64,000 bases of DNA, taken from contig OX578136.1 of NCBI GenBank assembly GCA_951213105.1, positions 69,425,230-69,489,229 on the forward strand, in the 5' to 3' direction. Each line of letters opens with the position of its first letter. Position 1 is the first letter of the stretch. The translations under genes and the position numbers were made by a program. This DNA is from Amaurobius ferox (Eukaryota; Arthropoda; Arachnida; Araneae; Amaurobiidae). Under the pieces are notes generated by a model. It was not told the origin of the DNA. It saw only the letters and a program-made list of their open reading frames with translations, and did not search any database. Below, piece by piece: positions 11,270 through 21,846 of the stretch.

Positions 11270-11740
11270 CACATATACGGTATTATATCCGTTGTTAAAC
11301 CGTTTATACGTTATATTTTCGTATGTGTTATACTATAAACGGTAATACAGCGGTTTCAATACCGTTATTAGTAAACGGTATATAAAAATACCTTATATCA
11401 TACGTATGAATTATCGTGTATGGCCACACCGTATGTAGAAATACCGTTTTAAATATGTATGTATTACTGTTTATTATACGTTAAAATAACCGATTATATT
11501 ACATTAAAAATGCCATTTTTCATACGTAAAAATAACCATTATCGCTCCCTTCTTTTAACCCCCCTGCTCAAATCCCCTTTCAGCTTTGTTCTCGAACCCT
11601 TTTCTGGAAGGCATTACCCTTTTCTCGAGGGCATTACATGGTTTATCGTTTATCATACGTTATAAATACCGTTTATATTACGTTAAAATTGCCATTTACC
11701 ATATGTAAAAATAACTATTCCACCTCACTTCAATTGGGAC
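11270..11740. mobile_element. Putative MITE rich in ACGGTA / ACCGTAT motifs
   Basis: The region contains many copies in both orientations of AAACGGTAT, AATACCGTT and similar. Two ~80-bp imperfect direct repeats start near 11467 and 11640 and share TACGTTAAAATTGCCATTT-like sequence. The outer ends GTCCCAAGTAACACA (left) and CAATTGGGAC (right) are weakly inverted. Limits and mobility are inferred; no transposase is present. Confidence 0.45.
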
Positions 11741-12150
11741 TTCTTGCTCCCCTATCAGCTTTGCCTCCAACACAGGTGTTCAGGTTCAGGATCACCTTCA
11801 TGTCTATGATCACCCTCCCGAGTGTTAACCACGCCGCATGCTACATGATTTCGGCGATCGAACGTGTCGTCATACAGCTCTCGAAACTTCCAGCAAGGAA
11901 CAATTTCCACAACTCATCCCTGCCTCGGCGGATGAAATCTGGCAACACTGAGTGATTGTTCTTTCCAGTTTTCCGCGCGTTTTCTTCTTTCGTGTGTGGG
12001 TTCACACGCACGCTTTATCTGTATATTTTAACTTATTTTTATATATTTAGCTTTTACTTTTATTTTATTTTATATATCTTTCTAGTGTTATTGTATGCAG
12101 ATATTACTTTTATGATAAGATATTACTTTAAAAGTGAGCGGGAAAAGTAA
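11741..12150. other. Unassigned sequence with moderately GC-rich patch
   Basis: 11740-11960 is less AT-rich than its surroundings and carries the end of a 105-codon plus-strand frame. I recognise no domain in it. 11956-12150 is a hydrophobic T-rich frame that looks incidental. Confidence 0.4.
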
Positions 12151-12171
12151 ATGTTTTCAAATCGTGGTATG

Positions 12172-12884
12172 GGCATGCATGCTCAGAAAAATTACTATGA
12201 AGAGATTGTAGAACCAATAAGTGAACAAAATCGTACAAGCAGAAACGATATTCTGCAAATAACATTAAATTAATGATAAAACATTTATTCTTTAAATAAT
12301 TAAAATAGTTTCAATATTTAACATTGTCTAAGCGGAGATTGAATGAAAACTTGGTCCGATTTATCAATTTATTGTCATGCATGCATGTTTATTTCAAATC
12401 CTGTAAAACCATAAATTATTCTTTTTATTCGTTTTTATATATTTTAGATTTAGACAGGTATAATTACATTAAATGAAAGTTGCTTCATTTATAACCTACC
12501 TGCAAGTAAAAATACTTATATATTAGTGTCAGTTAGTGTTCATATTAAAATAGTTTTAATCTATATAATATTAAATTAAGAAACTCTCATTTATAGTGTA
12601 ATTATACCTGTCTTAAGTCTAATATATAAAAAACATGTAAAAGTATAATTTGATTTTACAGGATTTGAAATAAACATGCATGCATAACAACAAATGCAAT
12701 CTCAGTCCATGTTTCATTTATTCCCCACTTAGACAGTGTCAAATATTAAAATTATTTTATTTATTTAAAGTATAAATTTTTATAATTTGTTTGAAGTTAT
12801 TTGCAAAACACTGTTTCTGTTTGTGTAATTTAGTTCACTTAATGGTTCTACAATCTTTTCATAGTTATTTTTCTGCTAATGCAT
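12172..12884. repeat. Long imperfect inverted repeat (~300-bp arms)
   Basis: The left arm, about 12172-12480, pairs with the right arm, about 12590-12884. Matching blocks include ACTATGAAGAGATTGTAGAA against its complement, TTATTTCAAATCCTGTAAAA near 12390 and 12660, and GACAGGTATAATTACA near 12455 and 12600. The loop is ~110 bp. The left arm starts with a 40-codon frame at 12151 (MFSNRGMGMHAQKNYYEEIV and on) that I do not recognise. It could be a foldback MITE or an inverted duplication producing hairpin RNA. Confidence 0.85.
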
Positions 12885-13149
12885 GTGCAGAATGCTATAG
12901 AAACACATGCTGGTTAACATACACTTCATTACTTTAAGATATATTAACTCTTTTTAATTATAATATTTCTTGTTATTTAAGATTTTTTTTTATTTTAAAA
13001 GCTTTTCCTTTTTTTGTTATAAATTATTTTTTGTGATGCAAATTTTGTAGAATTAAATTCATATAAAGCCTAAAATAATCCCCCCCCCCAAAAATTTTTT
13101 TTTCAAAGTTTATCGCCTTTTGGAAACTTTTTTAAATTCACAAAAATAG

Positions 13150-13467
13150 GCATTTTTTTAGGGAGACGGGTTCTGAATATTCGATTGCGTATAATAGCAA
13201 TAAGCTTCCAGGGTTTACGGATTGTAATTTTTGTACCAAATTTCGTTCGAATCGGTCCATTCGTTCGTCAGTTATCGTCTCCACAGACTCACTGACACAC
13301 ACACACACGCACGCACATACTTTCACACACACACACATACATCACTTCAAAAATGTTCGATTCGTGATCAGGGATGCTTGAAACGTGCGCTCCTGTCGAA
13401 AATTCGAATTCGAATTTTTGACCTCGTCACAATACTTTCTTTATACATTATTGTATATAAGAAAAGT
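13150..13467 (-). repeat. Family A fragment, 5' part
   Basis: An antisense copy of the first ~310 bp of family A: the terminal hairpin near 13440-13467, the TG tract read as CA, P1 and the ACGCAATCGAAT segment. It is more diverged than the copies at 45 and 57 kb. Confidence 0.85.
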
Positions 13468-14584
13468 AATATGACTTGCTATTAATTTTAGTTATGTCAA
13501 AAATTTCGCAATTATACTATATTTATATTTCTTACTCCGTATATTAGGGTAAAATGCTGTACATTTGTGGTAGATCAAGAAATATGTTTCACGAAATTAT
13601 TTCATTAAATAACGTCACAAAGTTTAATTACTTTCTATTAAAGTACTAAAATGTTAGAATGTAGAATAATAACAATTTTTGGTTACTATTAGTAGATAAA
13701 TAATGGATGATGCTGTTTAACATTTATTCAAAAGCCATTTTGTATAATATTGATAGATCACGTTGACAAATTCTACGGTTTTTAAATGCAAAGTCTCATT
13801 TCCAATTTAAATCTACCTGGGGTGCTTACATTTGATGGATAAAATATTTATATATTTGCAACCATTTATTAAAAAATGTATACCAAAGAATACACTCATT
13901 TATAGGATAGTATTTACTGGGAATTGACATGTCAATTCAGCAAAATGCATAATTATTACTCATTATATATTCTGAAAGCGAATGCCAAAGTTAATTGAAA
14001 TTCAATTCGAGAAGAAATTAATGGCGAATTTTCTCAACCCTATTTAATGTAGATGACGTAATCGATTTGAAGTCATCTTCAATAATTGATTTTCGTGTTC
14101 TATGTCAAATGAAATGATGAAAAAATAAATAAACTTATTCAAGATGCATCTGAATATAACTGTAATTTTATTAAGAACAAGCAAGGAATTACTACAGTAA
14201 TCAGAAGTGAGTTAAACATTCATTGAGACTTTTTATTGAACATTTTCAATGTTGTACAGAATACGTTTATTTTATCTATTACCTTTAGATGTCCATTCAA
14301 GATATTAACAGGGAGAATTACTGTAATATGAATAAATTAGGATTTGAAATCGTGTTGCTTTAAATGTAAAGATATATTCTTGCAGAAAATAAGACGTGTT
14401 TGGCTTGACATGTACAAGTTAAATTTAATATTCCTATTAAAATTTTTATGATAATTATATATTGTGTAGAGTTTATACTTTACATTTTCGTACATATTTA
14501 ACTACTTTAACTTGTGATAAATGTAAATAACTTTTTATCTTTAATTTGATATATTGTAGACAATTTATAACTGTTGTAAAGTAT
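13468..14584. other. Unassigned AT-rich sequence
   Basis: No feature seen. The flank 12885-13149 is also AT-rich with short C and T runs. Confidence 0.5.
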
Positions 14585-14960
14585 CTTGATTCCTCAATTC
14601 GAAATTGAACTACGGATTTTTGTACTGGCCAGTCTACTCTTTACAGTTGAGCTAGTAGGACAGAATTGCAAATTCTTATCGCCGAAGAGGACTTTGCAGT
14701 TTTTAACATTTAATGTCAGATTGGCGTACAACTAACACTCTAACTGACCATCTCTTGCTATTTTCCTCTTAGGTTAGCCTCCTGCGGCTATTTTTATCCA
14801 AATGTGAAGAATGGCGCCAATGTGAAGAAACTTGCTGTCCCTATTGAGAATTGAAACACGGATCTTCGGACTGGCCAGCCGACGCTCAACCGTTGAGCTA
14901 CTGAGACAGAATTGCAAGCTCTTATCATCGAAGTGGACTCTGAACTATTCTATAGCAATT
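14585..14960 (-). repeat. Family E locus 1: two tRNA-like heads in tandem
   Basis: On the minus strand two units follow each other. Each has AGCTTGCAATTCTGTC-like lead sequence, an A-box-like AGCTCAACGGTTGAGCG, GGCCAGTCCGAAGATCCG-like sequence and a B-box-like GTTTCAATTC. Heads are at 14836-14909 and 14593-14662. Between them lies a body with AGGAGGCTAACC. Both boxes resemble a Pol III promoter, so this is tRNA-derived, either a SINE or a tandem repeat of one. The anticodon arm is not tRNA-like enough to call a tRNA gene. Confidence 0.65.
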
Positions 14961-16734
14961 TGTGATTAAAAAAACTCATATGGTTTTGTGCCTTGCAGCT
15001 TGCTGGAAATTTGGAAGGTGTCTCAGATGAACTGGTTGTTAATGTAGTGATGTGTTTACTGCTTTAATTTATTTACCAAATAAACATATATTTACATAAA
15101 ACTCGAATTTTTATAGCATTTATATCTAGTGGCTCATTTCAATTTATAGAACGCGTCTATTTATGAAATGTAGAACATAGAATATGTCGTTCAAGACACT
15201 GTCCTGGCGTCTGGTCGTTTGTTATTCTGATATAGTACTACTTAAAGAATATAGTACTGTAAAGTCTGAGTTATATTAACCATAACAATGTTCTGATTAC
15301 ATAGAGTGCCTATGCTTGGAATGGATTATCTATTCTTTACTCATATTGATGCATTAATTGCACTACTTACATGAAAAGACTACATTAATTGCACTATATA
15401 CATTAAATACAGATCGCATATTTATTCATAACAATAACATACATCACTATAACACAATTACATATATACATTAATTACAAATGTTGCATATTTATCACAA
15501 TAACGTTCATACAATTGATTAGTAACATACCGTGAGACAAAAGAGGGAACAAAAAGCTATTATAAATTTAAACAAGTAAAATTACAGAACGAGTTAGTGG
15601 TAAAGAGTGGACTAGACGAAACGGTATATAAAATGACATTAAATCAGATATTAATTTATGAGCAATAAATGTAAATTAAACCCACACTCAAACTTATGGG
15701 GGTCTCAAAATGTGATGCAGATCAACGCAAAGAAGCAACGTTAACAAGGAGGAGGTAATTTTGCTGTCAATAAGGACAGACCCAGAAAACCACATGCACC
15801 GATGAGGGGAAAAGACTAACCAATAAGGTTCAGGGGTCTTAAAGAAAGACGTTTCGCTACAAAGCTGGGTTAAAAATAATTCCTAGTAAATATACAGGAA
15901 AATACGTTTCAGTCTAGAAAAGTATTTAGAAAATGAGAAAAGTAAGAACCTTAAAGCTGTGAAGCCGCTTTAAACACAGGACCACAAATGTTTAGTAAAA
16001 ACTCTGAAGATGAGAGCGTAAGAAGTCAAAAATCTACAGTATTACCTGCTGTTAACAATGCCAAGCCTGTGCAACTATTCAAATATGCAAACAAGGTTCT
16101 AGTCAGTACGGAAGTATGTGCCTACTGCTGTATGTTTCTATGTCGAGAGTTTTAAAAATTGATTTCGTCCTAGGGGTAACAGGTACTGGAAGAAGTTATG
16201 GTTTGCTGTTGAATAGAGTTCAAAAGGAACGTAATCGATTCTCATAGTCTTCTGGATCAAACGAATTATTTTGGAAAGTAGCAGTCTTATGCAAACTTAC
16301 TACTCCGTTTATTGCTGTTTCTAAAGAAACCTGGATAGTAAATTTCAGAAGGATAGTAAAGTGCTGATTATCAAGTCTAGATAGTAAAGAGCATCTGGAT
16401 AGTAAAATACTAGATATCAAGTTAACACTCATAAATCAATATTAAACGTCATGAGCTGGAAACATCTTTAGCTCGACCCCAAAATGCTCACCACCACGCT
16501 TTAGTCACGGGATTAATTTCCCACATTGTCTATTTGGTGATTTTACGCATTTGCTACACCAAGAACTTTATACTGGCATGGAGTACCTTACCCTCACCAT
16601 TATTTGGAATATTCTTCAATGTCAAAGTTCCACTGTCACTGATAAATCGTATATTTTGTACTTTCCAAGGGATGGCATCAGAAAGCACTTGCATATAGCT
16701 TTAAAGGTTGTATGAGATGATGTACACGTACAGC
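14961..16734. other. Unassigned AT-rich sequence
   Basis: No recognised gene. GATAGTAAA recurs a few times around 16330-16415. A 70-codon minus frame at 16220-16432 overlaps these repeats and is probably incidental. Confidence 0.5.
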
Positions 16735-17040
16735 TTATATTCTCAAATATTAGAAAATACAGTATATACCTGTATATCAGTAGAAGATTATCCGTCTACA
16801 ATATAAGTCCATCTAATATATAAGTTTCAAATACATTTGTCAAAAAATAACAGATAACGTAATAAATTGAAAATATCAATAATCCCACTAATCTTTAAAC
16901 CCAAAGGCCGTAATTGATGCGATATATGCCAGAATGAAAGTGCTATAATTGTATGGGAAGTTATACCCCTACTACTTACATTCTCGAAGATTAGAAAATA
17001 TACCTTGTGTATTTAGTAGATGATTACCCGAGCTGTAATG
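16735..17040 (-). repeat. Family C fragment C5
   Basis: Antisense internal C modules (ACGGCCTTTGGGTTTAAAG and TTTTCAATTTATTACG as read on the minus strand) abut the end motif of C4 at 17041. C4 therefore appears to be joined to or inserted in another C copy. Confidence 0.7.
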
Positions 17041-18182
17041 CCGTTCTTCGTACGGAATATATAATATAAAGAATCATAAAATTCACAATCATGAGCAAAT
17101 TCCTATACTATTCTAAATGACATTGTTATTCAAAACATCCTATTAAAATATTTATATTAATGCTCCTAAAAACAAGTTTAAGGATATCTGTTCTCGCTAT
17201 TCAAAAATTACCTTTACAGGCAGATCTGAAGAATAAAGCAGCCTGGTCCCGTTGGTAAACACATTTGCAGAAAGTATGGAATGGAATCAATATATGCCAC
17301 AATAAAAGCGCTAAAATTGTATCGGAAGATATATATGTACTATTTGTAATCCCGAATATTCGAAGATATATCGTGTATTAATAGAAGATTATCCATACTA
17401 CAACATATAAATTTCCAAAACTCTTGCCAAAATACAACAGATGACATGATAAAATGAAAATATCTATTATCTGTAAACTTGAGGACCGTAATTGATTTCA
17501 ATATATATGTTAAAATGAAAGCGCTAAAATTGTATGGGAAGGTATAACTGTGTTACTTATATTTTAGAAGATATATCCGTTGAGACCCAGACCGTCCGAC
17601 CTACCAGAAAGGTGTAAGGTAACTGTTTGGACGGCCGGAGAAGATATACCCGTGTATTAATTGAAGATTACCTGCACTACAATATACGAGTATCAACCGT
17701 TTTTTCTAAAATGAAACAGACGACATAATAAATAGAAAATATCAATAATTCCAAAGTAATCTTTAAACTTTAAGACCGCAATTGATATAATCCAATCAGA
17801 AATGCAATTTCCATCAAATTTATTTCATATACATTTCCTTTTTATTTAAATTAGAAAATATTTAATAAAAAATCGTCTGCCGCATGAATACACCGGATTT
17901 GATCCCGTTACTAAGCGACATGATATCATTTTCTTTAAATAAATTTAAGGGAAAAAATATCGTCTGCATAATGCTACGTCTATGGAAGGTTTAACTGTGC
18001 GTTTTTAATTAATATCTAGACTACCCCCGACCATAGAAACTCGAAACATGGACTACATTTTAAGTGGGGATATTATAAGCTTACCCACAAAATTTCATCA
18101 AATTCGGTTCAGTCGTTCTCCCGTCATGATGAGACAAGCAAACACACAGACAGACAGATTTTTAATTTATTTATATAGATTG
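17041..18182 (-). repeat. Family C repeat C4
   Basis: A complete antisense copy running from the CCGTTCTTCGTACGG end motif at 17041 to the TTATTTATATAGAT start at about 18182. It has one P1 next to a CTGT tract near 18090-18160, and a 58-bp M insertion at 17581-17638. Confidence 0.8.
17581..17638 (-). mobile_element. Micro-element M2 (58 bp) with 15-bp target duplication
   Basis: It begins TGAGACCCAGACCGTCCGAC and ends TTTGGACGGCCGG. It is flanked by AGAAGATATATCCGT (17566-17580) and AGAAGATATACCCGT (17639-17653), one mismatch in 15. Other C copies carry these bases once, as in the single TTCGAAGATATATCGTGTAT near 17355. That makes them a target duplication. Ends are the same as in M1 and M3. 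Confidence 0.85.
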
Positions 18183-20245
18183 GTACTATAAGAATCAGTT
18201 CCAAACTGGCTTAACTTGGGATTTCCAGATTTCTAACTCGTAATAATGAGAGTTCGTAAGCATGATGAAGGATAAAATTGGGAAAAAATGTGTTGATGAT
18301 ACAGAAGAGGTTGAATTGAAAGACTGTATAATGTCCTCTGTTATTGGGTGAGAGTTTCTAAGGATTGGTACTACATTGCACTATGCATTGATCGAGATGC
18401 TGCACGAAGTAGAAGCCATCCAGGACCACAAGGACATCATCAGGTAAAAACATCAAAGGACCAGTTCGCGTACTGCAATGCTTTTGCATTTCTTAATTTG
18501 CTTTAAGGTATTGAATACGGTAATGTTTCTGCAATTTTAAGTGTTAAGAATACGATATTGTTAAGTTAATATAGTTTTCATCCGTACATGAACGTATAGT
18601 TGAAGCCTGTTGTAAAGTCTTTGTTTCATCTTGAACTGAGTAATTGTCCTTAGAAAAATGTTAATTGTCGGTACATCTATATAATACTTCCTTAAAATTA
18701 TATCTATGAAAATCAATAAGTAATGATACCTAAATAAAATGCCAAACCCATAGAAATCTCTATATTAAAAAATAATTATAAAACGTGTTTGACTCGTGTT
18801 GCAGATGCACAAACCTGTAAATGTATCAAAATCCTAGAATTTTACCTCATCATTTTATTTTACATATACTAATTACTGCTTGACGTGTAAATATATGGAT
18901 AATAAATATTACACGAAAGTATTAATAGTAATAAGACATTTCTAAGCTAAATATTTATGCATACTTATTCAAATAGCAAAATAGAGCCTAAAGAACGTAA
19001 TAAGCAATATAAACATAATTATTTCTCAAAGCACATAAAACACTTTCTCAAATATTTAAAGTAATTTGCTATAATTTACTCCTTCTCTTCTGTAAAATAT
19101 TTCATATCATTATTAGACCCAAAATTCATTTTAAATGAGTTATTGACTACTTAACCTGTCCTTTATTGCCTTCAGTGATGTTAACATGGAGTAAGGTACT
19201 TTAAGGTAATTTTGGGTATGTCAAAGCGAAATGGTGGGGTGTTTATGAGGGAAGGTCATAATCTTTAATGTTTCAGTAATTTTACGACAACTCACAGATG
19301 TTATCCATGTCCTAGTTGGTAATCTGTCATATATTAAGAAACGCCAAAATTAAATTAATATTTGAATTTTCCAAACTTTCCATCAATTATTTTCCTAAAA
19401 TGAAATTAAAATTCATATGGAAAAGTTTCCCAATTTTATTTTGTAGTCAACAAGTTCTAATGTTTGTTATTTAAGATAAACATTTCAAAATTTATTTCAT
19501 AAGTTCGATGTATAAAAATAAATGTGCCCTAAAGCAAAACCGTATGTAGTTGTTACTTATATAATAAAAATGAGGTTTGTCTGTTTGTGTGCGTGTGTTT
19601 GTATGTGTGTGTGTGTGGGTGTTTGTATGTGTGTGTGTGGGTATTTGTATGTGTGTGTGTGTGTGTGTGTGCTCATGTATGTGTGTGCGTGCGTGTGTGT
19701 GTTTGTGTGTGTCGCCTATAGAGGAAATATAAACTTCGGAATCTGTGGATTTCTTTCCTGGGTTTTTTGAATTTTAGGTTGATATAATTTTTGTGTTGAC
19801 GCTATTATCCCCATATGGAGGGGAAACTAACCTCTTCGAGAGTGTACATTGTCGTACTTGATATCAATCAAAATACTTTACAAGCCTTTTAAATTGAAGC
19901 ATAATATGCTATAATTGTGACATTCATTTGGACCAGCAATACATATTTTTCAATTTTTTCTCCCAAATTCGAAAAAAAAAAATCACAAACTACTTGATAC
20001 AATAAATTCTGGTATGAGAAAGTTGAGTCGAGCCAACACTCTAGTTAATTTATTTTCTCACTTCCCCACATCCAAAAAGTAAGATCAGCATAATTAGACA
20101 AATAGAGACAGGCTGGGTAAAATTGTAGGGACACACATTGTTTAATATATACACATCCGAGTACCCTCAGCCATAACATATAAACCCTCAGCAACAGCAG
20201 GAGCAAAAACACTTTAAATTTTGTATTTAAATAAGAACTGGTATG
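18183..20245. other. Unassigned sequence with a TG-rich tract
   Basis: The only clear structure is a degenerate TG repeat at about 19577-19715, which creates a Cys/Val-rich frame. Its lead-in AATGAGGTTTGTCTGTTTG resembles the CTGT starts of other families here, but no P1 follows. Confidence 0.5.
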
Positions 20246-21846
20246 CAGGATCTTTCAAAAGTCCGTATAAATTTTAAAAATTCTTTAAAAATCGAAAAAT
20301 CATAGCATTGAGATACTGTTTGTACCATAATTATTATCACGATGGAGGGGGGGGGGGTAGCGTGAAAAAATTTTGTAGTTCAAAAAAATCACCTATAGGT
20401 GGCGCTTACCCGAATACATCTCCCCGAAGTATGCAAATGAGACTGTTATAAAAAAAAAGTATAGTGCTCTGTAGATTCTTCATTTGATTCATCAGTAAAC
20501 AGTGTAAAGAAGAAGTTTTTGCGCGACTGTTAACTTTCATCGAGAAAGCCTAGTTAGTGAAGCTGTATTACGTGAGCGGAGAATCAGCATAAGATGCTTT
20601 GCGAAAATTCCGATTTGGAAAAAATCTAAAGAAAGGAAAATGTCCTATCACCTGTTCTGGGTTACTGAAGCTGCTTGTCACACGATTTGAAGAAACTGGA
20701 TTTCATTTGGCGGATCGTCTACGAAGTGGAAGACCATCGTTAACGGACTCCAGTGCCAGTTCTGTGGCATCTGAAAATGAAAACCTAGCAATTGAAACAG
20801 TGGCTGGGACTAGCAGCGTTTCTGAAACTGTAAGACGATTGGATATTCCTGTATCCTCGGTATGGCGTATCCTTCAAGATATCTTAAATCTGTATCCTTA
20901 CAAATTGCAATCACTCCATCAGCTTTTACCAGTAGATCCCGCACAGCGAGAAACGTTTTCCAAATGGGCTATGTCAAAAATCGCGCAGGAACCACAGTGG
21001 TAATTTAATGTGTTATGGACAGACGAAGCCCACTTTTCACTGCATGGAAATGTGAATACTCGCAACTGTCGTATATGGGCGACTTCTAATTGACGTGAAT
21101 GCATAGAGCAGCCACTTCATTCACCACGAGTGATAGTTTGATGTGGCTTCACTGGCTCATACATTCTGGGACCCTTTTTCTTCGAGGAGTTTAGCTCAAG
21201 AACTGGTTGGAAAACTTGCACAGTAAATGCACAGCGTTATTTGACTCTTCTGCATGAACAAGTCGTGCCGTCTTTGCGAGAACGAAATGTGATATCTACT
21301 GTAACATTTATGCAGGATGGAGCACCATCTCATATCGCAAATCCAGTAAAGAAATTTCTATTTGACACCTTCGGGGAAGACAGACTTATCAGTAGGCATT
21401 GCAAGATCCCATGGCCTCCAGATTTAACACCAGTTGATTCTTGGTTGTGGGGGTATTTAAAGTCACGAGTTTATCAATCAGGCCCTTCCACATTGTCAGA
21501 ACTAAAAGATTCCATTCGTCGTGAAGTGAGTTTCATCCATCCAGACATGCTGCATTCTGCAGTTACGGGTGTTTCCACTCGTCTGAATTGTGCCATACCT
21601 TGTGGAGGAGGACATGTCGAACACATGATGCTATAATAAAGGTACTAAACGTACAATGAGTTATTTTCTTTGTCTTTTCAATGCATTCAGCGCCATCTAT
21701 ATGTGATTTTTTAAACTACAAAATTTTTTCACGTCCACCCCCCCGTCCTGACAATACTTATGGTACAAACCGTATCTCATTGCGATGAGTTTTCGATTTT
21801 TAATGAATTTTTAAAATTTATACATACGGACTTTTGAAAAATCCTG
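20246..21846 (+). mobile_element. mariner/IS630-type DNA transposon, 1601 bp, inactive
   Basis: Long terminal inverted repeats at 20246-20406 and 21689-21846 share TTTCAAAAGTCCGTAT, TTTGTACCATAA, GTGAAAAAATTTTGTAGTT and an inner GGCGCT/AGCGCC edge. They bracket one transposase frame. The right end CCTG is followed by TA; the left end CAGG is preceded by TG after GTA, so the TA target duplication is imperfect on the left. A run of G (about 20345-20357) and the matching C run on the right lie inside the repeats. Confidence 0.9.
20599..21636 (+). pseudogene. mariner-like transposase with three in-frame stops
   Basis: A single frame of 346 codons runs through without a frameshift but has stops at 21001, 21091 and 21139. 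Visible parts are a helix-turn-helix region (SETVRRLDIPVSSVWRIL, about residues 75-92), WTDEAHFSLHG with the first catalytic Asp, QDGAPSHIA with the second, and TPVDSWLWGYLKSRVY with the third. There are 39 residues between the second Asp and the Asp of TPVD. The WPPDLTP segment is three residues shorter than the WPPRSPDLTP form usual in relatives. The N-terminus before 20599 is broken. It would catalyse cut-and-paste transposition if intact. It resembles transposases annotated with DUF4817 in arthropods, from memory. Confidence 0.9.

Noticed and set aside
14836..14909. tRNA genes at the family E heads
   Set aside because: Pol III boxes are recognisable but stems and anticodon arm do not fold like a tRNA, and the copies are embedded in repeated units.
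19522..19770. 82-codon Cys/Val-rich frame
   Set aside because: It is the translation of a TG repeat; the codon pattern follows the microsatellite.
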